Source: Alphaproteobacteria bacterium (GTDB taxonomy: Bacteria; Pseudomonadota; Alphaproteobacteria; Rhizobiales; OSC116). Taken from it: a DNA stretch of 64,000 bases. Positions 35,199 to 43,037 of the stretch are shown here, piece after piece; positions within the stretch are counted from its first letter, which is position 1; each line of letters starts with the position of its first letter. Location of the stretch: positions 23,559-87,558 of the forward strand of contig NVQL02000006.1 in NCBI GenBank assembly GCA_002400495.2. The letters are read 5' to 3'. The translations under genes and the position numbers were made by a program. The notes below the pieces were generated by a model. That model was not told where the DNA came from. It did not search any database and saw only the letters and a program-made list of their open reading frames with translations.

Positions 35199-35887
35199 TG
35201 GCTAAGCTTGTCCTCATTCCTGGTTTGGTGTCTGATCATCACATTTGGCGGCATGCGGTTAAGGCACTGGCGGCTTATCACCCGATCATTGCTGATGTCA
35301 GCCAAACCACGTCAATTGCCGACATTGCGACACAAATATTGGGCGAAAATGATGGTCAATTATACATTGCAGGCCACTCAATGGGCGGCATCATTGCGGT
35401 CGAAATTTACCGCCAAGCCCCAGAGCGGATAGAAAAGCTTGCCCTGCTCAATAGCAGCATGATGCCGCAAATGGATGGCGAGGCAGAATATCGTCAAAGC
35501 ATGATTGATATGGTCAATGAGGGCGGCATTGAGGCACTGGCAAAAAACTGGTTGCCACGCTTGGTGCATCAAAGCCGCCATGATGATGCTGATTTCATGG
35601 CAGAAATTGCCAGTTCAATAATGGCAGCAAATGCCAAAATACATGAAAAACAGAATAATGCCTTGCTGGGTCGCCCAGATGGCTATCTAACCATCGAAAA
35701 AATAACTTGCCCGACATTGGTGCTAGCAGCACGGCAAGATAAATTATGCCGCGTCACTGAAAATGAAGATATTGCCAGCAAAATCAACGGCTCACAATTG
35801 GTGATCGTCGAAGATTGCGCCCATTTCGCGCCGTTGGAGCGTCCTGACACGGTTAATCAGGCGCTTAAAAATTGGCTGAATACGTAA
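35198..35887 (+). CDS. Alpha/beta-fold hydrolase
   Basis: A 229-residue alpha/beta hydrolase. LVLIPGLVSDHHIW forms the oxyanion region, YIAGHSMGGIIAVEI the nucleophile elbow (Ser in GHSMGG), and ADCAHFAPLERP-type EDCAHFAP the catalytic His; an Asp in LAARQDKLCR completes the triad. Substrate unknown; it has no signal peptide. Its start overlaps the galM stop by one base, so it is translated with the xylose regulator operon. An esterase acting on acetylated xylose or a lactone would fit but is inference. Confidence 0.85.
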   Translation: MAKLVLIPGLVSDHHIWRHAVKALAAYHPIIADVSQTTSIADIATQILGENDGQLYIAGHSMGGIIAVEIYRQAPERIEKLALLNSSMMPQMDGEAEYRQSMIDMVNEGGIEALAKNWLPRLVHQSRHDDADFMAEIASSIMAANAKIHEKQNNALLGRPDGYLTIEKITCPTLVLAARQDKLCRVTENEDIASKINGSQLVIVEDCAHFAPLERPDTVNQALKNWLNT

Positions 35888-35949
35888 ATTCATAACTTAA
35901 TTTGCAAATAGTTCTTATTATCTATATAAAGAATGTATGGAGATAGGTT

Positions 35950-36171
35950 ATGCAAATATTAAAAAAATCAGCCAAATTTATATTGGTATATTTGGTTCTT
36001 AAATGGTTGTTCATTGGCGTGGTTGGTTGGCAGATTAGCCGAACCCTATGGTGGCAAAATTATTATGCAAATGATTTTGTCTGGTGGCATGGTTTATTTG
36101 TGCCCGCGACCATTATATCAATTTTTCTGCTGATAAAATTTATCAAATCTCGCGTTCAAAACACCAAATAG
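35950..36171 (+). CDS. Small two-helix membrane protein
   Basis: 73 residues. Two hydrophobic segments (FILVYLVLKWLFIGVVGW and LFVPATIISIFLLIKFI) are joined by a short Trp- and Tyr-rich loop (WWQNYYANDFVWWHG), and the ends are basic, which suggests both termini are cytoplasmic. GGAG about eight bases before the ATG supports translation. I do not recognise a family. It ends 15 bases from the convergent MFS gene and is 62 bases downstream of the hydrolase, so it may be the last gene of that operon. Confidence 0.6.
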   Translation: MQILKKSAKFILVYLVLKWLFIGVVGWQISRTLWWQNYYANDFVWWHGLFVPATIISIFLLIKFIKSRVQNTK

Positions 36172-36186
36172 CCTACGCTAAACAGT

Positions 36187-37371
36187 CTAATTATTTAAAC
36201 TTGGCTTCAATTTCAACCATAGTGTAAAGACAATGGCAAACCCCATAAGCGGCAAAACCATAATGGCGATGCTTGCCCAGCCCAGATTTGCAATAACTAC
36301 CCCTGCAAGCAATGATGCAAAGGTTGAGCTAAGCGCAATTAACGTGTCGTTTATGCCTTGTATTTTACCACGCTCAGCGACTGTGAGTGATTTCTGCAAC
36401 AAACTAGAGCCACCAATAAACCCAAAATTCCAACCCACGCCCAGCAAAATTAAGGCTAGGTAAAAACCCAACAACTCAATATTATACAAAGCGCATACAG
36501 TGCCTATCGCAATCAATAGCATACCCGTAATGATGATGCTGGCTTCGCCAAATTTTTGTATCAACCACCCGGTAAAAAAGCTTGGCGCAAACATGGCAAT
36601 TAAGTGCCAATTTATCACGCTCGCCGCATGGTTTTCGGTATGCCCCATGCCCAACATTGCCAAGGGGGTTGGCACCATCATAATTGTCATCGCGGTGGCG
36701 GCAACTGCGGCGGCAATAATGGCGGTGGCGACGGGTAGGCGGGTGATTGTTTTAAATATACTTATTTTGTCATTCTGACCATCTTGTTGGGTTTTAGTTG
36801 CAGGTTTCTCAGTGGTTAAGCGTAGCGCCAAAACAGGCAGACAGCCGATGATTCCCAACGCCGATATGGCTAAATATGCGCCTGCGAGTGGCGCGCTGCT
36901 GAGGCTGTCTTTGGTGAGGCTAAAAATTTCTGCCGCGACAAATGTTGCGACCAAACCAGATGTCAAAGTGAGTGACATGGCGGTTGGCTTGTATTTTTCG
37001 GTTACCGCTTCGGCAGCGGCAAAGCGCATATATCCGAAGCAAATGATGCCCGCACCCAAGCAAAAATGCCCGATATTCAATATAATAAAGCTTTTTTCCA
37101 ACAAGGCCAAAGCGCCAAAAATACCGCCCAAAATTATCAAACCACAGCCCACTAAAAAGCCATTACGCCGCCCATATTTGCTCATAAAAATAGATATCGG
37201 GGTGGCAATCAACACGCCTGCAAATATTTGAATTGAGGGCGCTAAGGTGGCAAGGCTTTCATATGGCGCTAATTTTATGCCCGCCAATCCGCCCAATAAA
37301 ATAAGCATAGGCATTGGCGCACCTAAAATAATGCCACTAAGTATGAGGAGGATAAAATTTCGGTTGAACAT
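36187..37371 (-). CDS. MFS transporter
   Basis: A 394-residue polytopic protein with about 12 hydrophobic helices and the MFS loop motif between helices 2 and 3 (FMSKYGRRNGF, the usual GxxxDRxGRR position). The middle cytoplasmic loop (TEKPATKTQQDGQNDK) separates two six-helix halves. The subgroup is drug/metabolite proton antiporter-like; the substrate is unknown. It is divergent from the GlxA-family regulator at 37454, which is the most likely controller. It converges on the small membrane protein gene. Confidence 0.88.
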   Translation of the reverse strand: MFNRNFILLILSGIILGAPMPMLILLGGLAGIKLAPYESLATLAPSIQIFAGVLIATPISIFMSKYGRRNGFLVGCGLIILGGIFGALALLEKSFIILNIGHFCLGAGIICFGYMRFAAAEAVTEKYKPTAMSLTLTSGLVATFVAAEIFSLTKDSLSSAPLAGAYLAISALGIIGCLPVLALRLTTEKPATKTQQDGQNDKISIFKTITRLPVATAIIAAAVAATAMTIMMVPTPLAMLGMGHTENHAASVINWHLIAMFAPSFFTGWLIQKFGEASIIITGMLLIAIGTVCALYNIELLGFYLALILLGVGWNFGFIGGSSLLQKSLTVAERGKIQGINDTLIALSSTFASLLAGVVIANLGWASIAIMVLPLMGFAIVFTLWLKLKPSLNN

Positions 37372-37395
37372 GGCGCGGCTTTCATAAAAATAGGT

Positions 37396-37423
37396 TTGAC
37401 ATTTGCTTTATAGCGGGTATTTT
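37396..37423 (+). promoter_or_regulatory. Sigma70-like promoter candidate for the GlxA-family regulator
   Basis: TTGACA (37396-37401) and TATTTT (37418-37423) are separated by 16 bases, 31 bases before the ATG at 37454, in the 82-base divergent region with the MFS gene. Confidence 0.5.
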
Positions 37424-37453
37424 TATGTCTTAATTGACAAATGAGTATCAAAA

Positions 37454-38425
37454 ATGGACAAAGTTCAACGGCAAGTGGATGTTTATATATATGACAATGT
37501 TAATGCACTGGATGTATCTGGCATATCAGAGGCATTTCATACCGCGGTCGTCAATGGTCAACGCGCTTATAAAATGCGTTATGTTTCGTTAACTGGCGGA
37601 AATGTAATCAGCACATGTGGTTTAAAGCTGGTGGCGGATATTGCGTTGCACGAAATTAGTGATGCGGATGATTTATTGTTGCCAGGCGGGCAGGGGGTCA
37701 ATGATCAATTGCAGCAAAAAGATTTACTTGCGCACATTCATAATTGGCAGAAAAACAAACCGCAAAGGCGGCTTATTTCGATTTGCTCTGGCGCTTTATT
37801 ATTGGCTGAGGCCGGTGTGTTAAACGGGCGGATTGCCACCACACATTGGGGTCGGCGAGACTATGTGCTAGAGACATATCGCAAAGTTAAGTGGCAGATT
37901 GATAAAATATATGTGGCTGATGGCAATATATATAGCTCGGCAGGTGTAACCGCAGGGGTTGACTTGGCACTGGCGATTATAAAACAAGATTGCGGGGCTG
38001 AGGTTGCACTCAATGTGGCGCGTGAATTGGTGGTTTCGATACGTAGATCGGGTGGCCAAACTCAATATTCCGACATATTGCGAAGCCAATATTTGGTACA
38101 AGATTCGCTGGGAAATTTGCTTGATCAATTGGTGGCGTCGCCGCAAAAAAATTGGACATTAGAAATTATGGCGGCTGAAGTGGGTATGACAAGCCGCACG
38201 CTAAGCCGCAAATTTAATGATCAATTAAAAATGTCGCCAATGTCTTATGTCGAAAAAATCAGAGTTAAACATGCCGAAAACCTACTGGGTTTGGGTGTTT
38301 CGACACAACAAACCGCACAACAAAGCGGGTTTGGTAGCTTGCAGCGTATGCGGCGGGGGTTTGAGCGCCAAATTGGCATCACCCCCGCCGCTTATGTTGA
38401 AAAATTTTGTCAAACCTATTCGTAA
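37454..38425 (+). CDS. GlxA-family AraC-type regulator with DJ-1/PfpI domain
   Basis: A 323-residue two-domain regulator. Residues 1-190 are DJ-1/PfpI-like (VYIYDNVNALDVSG..., LLLPGGQG, SICSGALLLAEAG with the nucleophile-position Cys), which binds small molecules but is usually not enzymatic in this family. Residues 215-320 carry two AraC helix-turn-helix units (LEIMAAEVGMTSRTLSRKF and QQTAQQSGFGSLQRMRRGF, ending in GITPAAY). It likely activates the divergent MFS gene. Its last 10 bases overlap the 3' end of the convergent ABC permease gene. Confidence 0.88.
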   Translation: MDKVQRQVDVYIYDNVNALDVSGISEAFHTAVVNGQRAYKMRYVSLTGGNVISTCGLKLVADIALHEISDADDLLLPGGQGVNDQLQQKDLLAHIHNWQKNKPQRRLISICSGALLLAEAGVLNGRIATTHWGRRDYVLETYRKVKWQIDKIYVADGNIYSSAGVTAGVDLALAIIKQDCGAEVALNVARELVVSIRRSGGQTQYSDILRSQYLVQDSLGNLLDQLVASPQKNWTLEIMAAEVGMTSRTLSRKFNDQLKMSPMSYVEKIRVKHAENLLGLGVSTQQTAQQSGFGSLQRMRRGFERQIGITPAAYVEKFCQTYS

Positions 38426-40782
38426 GCAATCGCCTCGCGCACGGAGATTTTAATGGCTTTGCTTGCGGGCAAGCGACTGGCAATATAGCCAAATGCCAAG
38501 GTTACAATCAGGGTGATGGCAAAACCCATAAAGCTGAAAGTAAAATCCAATGGGGTGTTTTCGCCCAGTATAAGATTGCCAAAAAACTTAGCGCCATAAG
38601 CACTTAGTGGCAGTGCCAATAATATGCCCAACAGCACACTTAAAGCGCTGACCATAAATCCTTCCATCACAAATAGCCGTATGACCATTTTGGGCGTGGC
38701 ACCAATGGCACGCAGCACGCCAATTTCGCGGGTGCGTTCCATCACATTAATGCCCATGGCCGAGCCCATGCCCATAGCTGAGACCGATAAAACCAGTAAT
38801 GATAAAATCAGCAATGCGGTTAAAATAATGTTCAGATGATCAAAGACAATTTTGGTATATTCCACTTCTGATATAATATAAACCACCTCTATGCCTTGAT
38901 TGGCGATCACTCGTTCGACCTGTTTTTTAACGCGCAAAACATTGTCATAAGAGCGGTCATTAAGCACCATCATTAAGCTGTTTATTTCATCATCCAGCTT
39001 GGCAATTTGGCGATATTTGTCGATGTCGATATAGATTTTAGCTACATCAAACTCACGCACCATGCCCACCAATCTGGCCGATATATCCTGTCCTGCGATG
39101 CTGATGGTATATTGCTGCCCGATGACAATGGGCGCAAATTCACTCGCGGCTTGCTGATTGATGACGAATTCAAGTTGCTCAGCGCCCGTCAGCCAAGTGC
39201 CTTGTAAGAAGTCGTGTTTATTCAGTGTGTTGTCATAAGGCATGGCAACCAAGCCGATGCTGTTCGCGGTGGCAATCGCGTCAGTTTGAACGCGGCCAAC
39301 ACCATCCAACCAACCTTCAATGCTGCTGATGGCGGCAATGTCGTTAAATGGCGCACTGGCGGTTTCGGGCGGGACAGTGTTTTTGAGCACAACTTTTAAA
39401 TCATATTGCATTGAATTTGAGCTATTGGTTAAAAATTGGCTTAATGATTCACGCACATTAAACCCGGTTAAAAATATGCCAACGCCCAATGCCATGGTCA
39501 GCATGGTGACCAACATGCGGCCTTTGCGGCGCGCCAGATTGCGCCATGCCAGTGAGTAGATGTTCATGCCCATACTACTGGTTTTGCGGCTTGAGCTCGC
39601 ATTGTTGCCTGCCTCAATGCCATAATCAGCAAGGGCGTTATTGACTGATATATGCACCGCATTGCGCAACATAGGCAAAGAGAAAATAACGGGCAGAATA
39701 AAACCCAACACAATCACTATGGCAAAAATAAAATAAGGCAGATCGGTGGTGAGAATATCAAAATTTAATACGCTCGCAATAAAGTCTGAATATTTTTTGC
39801 CCGTCAGCACCGCAAGCGGTAGCCCAATGGCGATGGAGACAGCCGAAATACTCAACAGATAAGTCAGATAAATGCGGAGTATATGCCCACGTTTGGCGCC
39901 AATGGCTTTCATAATGCCAATTTGACGGGTTTGTCGGGTAAAAATGCTGTTCATCAATTGTGAGATGAGCACCATAGACATAATGAAAGTCAAAAAGCTG
40001 ATGCTGCCGTTAATCATCAATATGGTGTTGAGCTGAAATTGATGCGGATGCTGATCGAATTTCGGAATGTTACTGGCCTCAATTTTTATGCCTTGGGCAG
40101 CAAATTGAATGGCTAACTTCGCATAGGCTTGTTTTACATCCTGCTGGGTTTTGACATTGTTAAACCGAATGATCAACTTTTGATGCGTGGCTTTGCCCGA
40201 AAGGCGGGTGTAATTTGCCTCATCGGTATAAGCATAAATGAAAGCATCTTGGGTCGATGGCGCTTGGCCAGGGTCAAATATAATGCCACTAATTTTGACA
40301 TCAATTAATTTCCCGTTGGATTGGGCGCGTGCCACACTATCAACATTTAATTGCGAGATGAGCAAATTGTTACGCTCAATGGCAATGGTGCCTTTGGCAG
40401 GCGGGAATTGGCCAGCTTGCGGGTAGAATTTGGCAATGGATAATTGGTCAAAATCTTCGACGCTATAGAGCCATAAAGGTAGCCATTCATCGGGTTTCAC
40501 TTCGATGCGTAAAATGGCCCGATCACGAAATTCGGCAGCGGCAATTTCGGGCAGTTCGTGCAAGTTGTCAAGGTCGAGCTTGGCAAAATCTTTGGACTGG
40601 ATAGAAAGTTGATATGGTTTAGTTAGCAAATAATTGGCGCTTAAATCATTACTCATAATGTAAAATGAAACCAATAAGCTACCCCCACCCCAAATGCCAA
40701 TGGTCAGTGCCAAAATGGCTAGCAAGGTCGAGCGAAACCTTTGTTGGATGTCGCGCATCGATTTTTTGAATATTATGGACAT
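38416..40782 (-). CDS. FtsX-like ABC transporter permease
   Basis: A 788-residue membrane protein with two FtsX-type modules. Hydrophobic helices occur near residue 20, a group around 260-390, one at about 425, and three in the last 130 residues; the regions between (about 45-250 and 450-650) are large periplasmic domains. RTRQIGIMKAIGAKRG and RTREIGVLRAIGATPKMV are the coupling-helix motifs of MacB/LolC-like permeases. With the adjacent ATPase (1-base overlap) it forms an exporter or mechanotransmitter for lipoproteins, peptides or drugs. No periplasmic adaptor gene is adjacent. Confidence 0.88.
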   Translation of the reverse strand: MSIIFKKSMRDIQQRFRSTLLAILALTIGIWGGGSLLVSFYIMSNDLSANYLLTKPYQLSIQSKDFAKLDLDNLHELPEIAAAEFRDRAILRIEVKPDEWLPLWLYSVEDFDQLSIAKFYPQAGQFPPAKGTIAIERNNLLISQLNVDSVARAQSNGKLIDVKISGIIFDPGQAPSTQDAFIYAYTDEANYTRLSGKATHQKLIIRFNNVKTQQDVKQAYAKLAIQFAAQGIKIEASNIPKFDQHPHQFQLNTILMINGSISFLTFIMSMVLISQLMNSIFTRQTRQIGIMKAIGAKRGHILRIYLTYLLSISAVSIAIGLPLAVLTGKKYSDFIASVLNFDILTTDLPYFIFAIVIVLGFILPVIFSLPMLRNAVHISVNNALADYGIEAGNNASSSRKTSSMGMNIYSLAWRNLARRKGRMLVTMLTMALGVGIFLTGFNVRESLSQFLTNSSNSMQYDLKVVLKNTVPPETASAPFNDIAAISSIEGWLDGVGRVQTDAIATANSIGLVAMPYDNTLNKHDFLQGTWLTGAEQLEFVINQQAASEFAPIVIGQQYTISIAGQDISARLVGMVREFDVAKIYIDIDKYRQIAKLDDEINSLMMVLNDRSYDNVLRVKKQVERVIANQGIEVVYIISEVEYTKIVFDHLNIILTALLILSLLVLSVSAMGMGSAMGINVMERTREIGVLRAIGATPKMVIRLFVMEGFMVSALSVLLGILLALPLSAYGAKFFGNLILGENTPLDFTFSFMGFAITLIVTLAFGYIASRLPASKAIKISVREAIAYE

Positions 40783-41480
40783 TATTTCATCTCCGAAACG
40801 GTTGAATTATGCGGTTGAATTTGACCATCTTTAAGTTGGATGATTTGGTCAAAATCGGTGCCCGATATGTCTTCATGAGTCACAATGATAACCGTGGTGC
40901 CTGCGGCCACGAGATCGGTAAATATGGCCTTAATCGACTTTGCGGTGGCGCTGTCTAAATTGCCAGTTGGTTCATCGGCAACCAAAATTTCTGGCTTGTT
41001 GGCCAAGGCGCGGGCGATGGCAGCACGTTGTTGCTCTCCACCAGAAAGCGCTGATGGGAACTTATTGGCCTGTTCCAATATGCCGACTTGGGTCAGCAGA
41101 TTTTTAGCACGGTTTTGCCGCTGGTCTTTGGGGATGACATTCACAAATTCCATGGCCAGTAAAATATTTTCAATAATGGTCAGGGTTGGAATGAGCTGAA
41201 AAAATTGGAAAATAATGCCAATATTTTTACCACGCCATGCGGCTAAACTGCTTTCGCCAAATTTATGAATGTCAGTATCCGCAACGGTTATATGCCCGCC
41301 AGTTGGGTGGTCAATGCCCGTGATGAGGTTGAGCAAAGTTGATTTGCCACTGCCCGATTTGCCAATAAGAGCGACATATTCACCCTTGGTAATGGTGAGG
41401 CTGACATTGCTAAGCGCGGTGAAGCTTTGCCCACCTTGCTCAAAACTCTTGCTGACATTGTTTAGTTGTATGATGTTCAT
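40782..41480 (-). CDS. ABC transporter ATP-binding protein (LolD/MacB type)
   Basis: A 232-residue ATPase with Walker A GKSGSGKST, Q-loop IIFQFFQLIPTLTIIEN (the LolD/MacB form), signature LSGGEQQRAAIARAL, Walker B ILVADEPTGNLDS and the switch VTHE. It powers the FtsX-like permease downstream (1-base overlap). The gene starts about 20 bases from a 14-base palindrome that matches the palindrome at the padR-type gene, so it is probably PadR-repressed. Confidence 0.92.
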   Translation of the reverse strand: MNIIQLNNVSKSFEQGGQSFTALSNVSLTITKGEYVALIGKSGSGKSTLLNLITGIDHPTGGHITVADTDIHKFGESSLAAWRGKNIGIIFQFFQLIPTLTIIENILLAMEFVNVIPKDQRQNRAKNLLTQVGILEQANKFPSALSGGEQQRAAIARALANKPEILVADEPTGNLDSATAKSIKAIFTDLVAAGTTVIIVTHEDISGTDFDQIIQLKDGQIQPHNSTVSEMK

Positions 41481-41500
41481 ATTTCATCCTATCTTAAATA

Positions 41501-41514
41501 ATACTATATAGTAT
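41501..41514. promoter_or_regulatory. PadR-type operator upstream of the ABC exporter genes
   Basis: ATACTATATAGTAT is a perfect 14-base palindrome 21 bases before the ATPase start; a further AGTATA half-site follows directly. Its core matches the operator candidate at the start of the padR-type gene (42123-42139), which strongly suggests shared control. Confidence 0.7.
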
Positions 41515-41568
41515 AGTATATGTGTCAAAAAAATGAGGTGGTATCACCCCATCACTGCCTTCAATTAT

Positions 41569-42123
41569 CTAGTCATTATGTTTTTGGATATACTCCTCGC
41601 GCAATTCCTCTATCCACTTTACCAACACTTCAACCGTCATTAGATATTGTTTAACAATCATACGGCTGGCAAATGTGGCTTTGGCTTGGGTCTCATGTGA
41701 ATGCGGAATGAGGTAAGATTGCATGGTTTTAATTTGGCTCATATAGGTGTCAATTAATTCCAGACCCGGTTTATAATCAAGACCTTCAAGGCCATAAACC
41801 ACGCTGTTAATTTCAAAATAAAATGGGGTGATGCTGCTGGCAAAATGCTGCATTAACTCAACAAAACGAGCGTTTCCAGCCTCGGTCACGGTGTAGACCA
41901 TTTTTTCAGGCGCTTCGCCATCACGCCTTAATTTTCCATCCAAATGCTGTTGCTCATAAAGCCGTTTGCAGCTTTTATAAATGGCAGGCGTGCTGATTTT
42001 AACCAGCCGTGTCACTTGGTTTTGCTCGACATATTGCGCCAAGGCATAGGCGTTCATCGGTTGTTTGAGCAATATGCTCAATACCACCATGTCGATGATT
42101 GAATGGGTTTTTTTACTTTCCAT
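41569..42123 (-). CDS. PadR-family transcriptional regulator
   Basis: 184 residues. A winged-helix domain (HSIIDMVVLSILLKQPMNAY..., ISTPAIYKSCKRLYEQ, DGEAPEKMVYTVTEAGNARF) is followed by a helical C-terminal dimerisation region, the PadR/AphA-like layout. PadR proteins usually repress a neighbouring efflux gene until a drug or phenolic compound binds. The frame is open 28 codons upstream, but the ATG at 42123 starts at the domain and coincides with a palindromic operator candidate. The ABC exporter lies directly downstream in the same direction and carries a matching palindrome. Confidence 0.88.
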   Translation of the reverse strand: MESKKTHSIIDMVVLSILLKQPMNAYALAQYVEQNQVTRLVKISTPAIYKSCKRLYEQQHLDGKLRRDGEAPEKMVYTVTEAGNARFVELMQHFASSITPFYFEINSVVYGLEGLDYKPGLELIDTYMSQIKTMQSYLIPHSHETQAKATFASRMIVKQYLMTVEVLVKWIEELREEYIQKHND

Positions 42124-42139
42124 ACTATACCATATAGTA
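42123..42139. promoter_or_regulatory. PadR-type operator at the padR gene start
   Basis: TACTATA-CCA-TATAGTA, an inverted repeat with perfect 7-base arms overlapping the start codon region. The arms match the palindrome at 41501-41514, consistent with autoregulation. Confidence 0.7.
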
Positions 42140-42233
42140 GTGTTGTTTGAATTTTGCAAGTATTTTGTAAAATAGCAATTAGAACTAGACCAATCCGCCA
42201 ATCGCATGTTATCTCAAGTTAACGTTAATTCTA

Positions 42234-43034
42234 ATGAGCATAATCACCATGGAATATCTCACTAACCCAATATTTTATCTATTGGCAGTGCCTGCAATTT
42301 TCATCACTGGCATGGGCAAAGGCGGCTTTGGCGGTGGTTTAGGGGTGATTAGCGTGCCATTGATTGCGCTGATTATGCCAGTAAGCACTGCAGCGGCCAT
42401 AATGCTGCCAATTTTGGTGGCGATGGATATGTTGGGCATTTGGGCGTTTCGTAATAAATGGAATAAGCAGATATTATATATTCTCATCCCTGCGGCATTT
42501 ATCGGTATTTTAATTGGTTCATTCAGTTTTGAATATTTGCACGAAGCTTGGGTGCGGCTCATCACAGGCACGATTGCAGTGGTATTTTCGGCCAAATTTT
42601 TCATCGAAAAATATAAAGTGATGCGCGGCGAGGATTTGGTGCCAGAAGAACCAATGGGCGCAAAATCGGGTTATTTTTGGGGCGCGGTTGCAGGCTTTAC
42701 TAGCTTTGTGGCGCATGCAGGTGGGCCGCCAGTTGATGCTTATTTATTGTCGCAACGGTTCGAAAAAACTCTATATCAAGCGACCACAGTGTTTTTCTTC
42801 ACCTTTGTTAACGCGGTTAAATTGGTGCCTTATACGTTGATTGGCCAATTTGATGGCGATAATCTATGGGTATCAGCTGTGTTGCTGCCACTGGCGCCAA
42901 TTGGCATGTGGATCGGCATTAAAATGCATTATAGTGTTTCTCCAAAGCATTTTTATACCATTTGTTACGCGTTTTTATTCGTGACAGGTCTCAAGTTGAT
43001 TTCCGACTGGATTTTCTACATCATCGCACTTTGA
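42234..43034 (+). CDS. TauE/SafE-family sulfite exporter-like membrane protein
   Basis: A 266-residue polytopic protein with about seven to eight hydrophobic helices. The two family repeats are visible: GMGKGGFGGGLGVISVPLIAL near residue 25-45 and AGFTSFVAHAGGPPVDAYLL near 155-175. TauE/SafE proteins export sulfoacetate, sulfite or related organic anions; exact substrate unknown. No good ribosome site precedes either ATG (42234 or 42249), so the start is uncertain. A TTAACGTTAA palindrome lies just upstream. The stop is three bases from the convergent RND gene. Confidence 0.88.
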   Translation: MSIITMEYLTNPIFYLLAVPAIFITGMGKGGFGGGLGVISVPLIALIMPVSTAAAIMLPILVAMDMLGIWAFRNKWNKQILYILIPAAFIGILIGSFSFEYLHEAWVRLITGTIAVVFSAKFFIEKYKVMRGEDLVPEEPMGAKSGYFWGAVAGFTSFVAHAGGPPVDAYLLSQRFEKTLYQATTVFFFTFVNAVKLVPYTLIGQFDGDNLWVSAVLLPLAPIGMWIGIKMHYSVSPKHFYTICYAFLFVTGLKLISDWIFYIIAL

Positions 43035-43037
43035 ATT

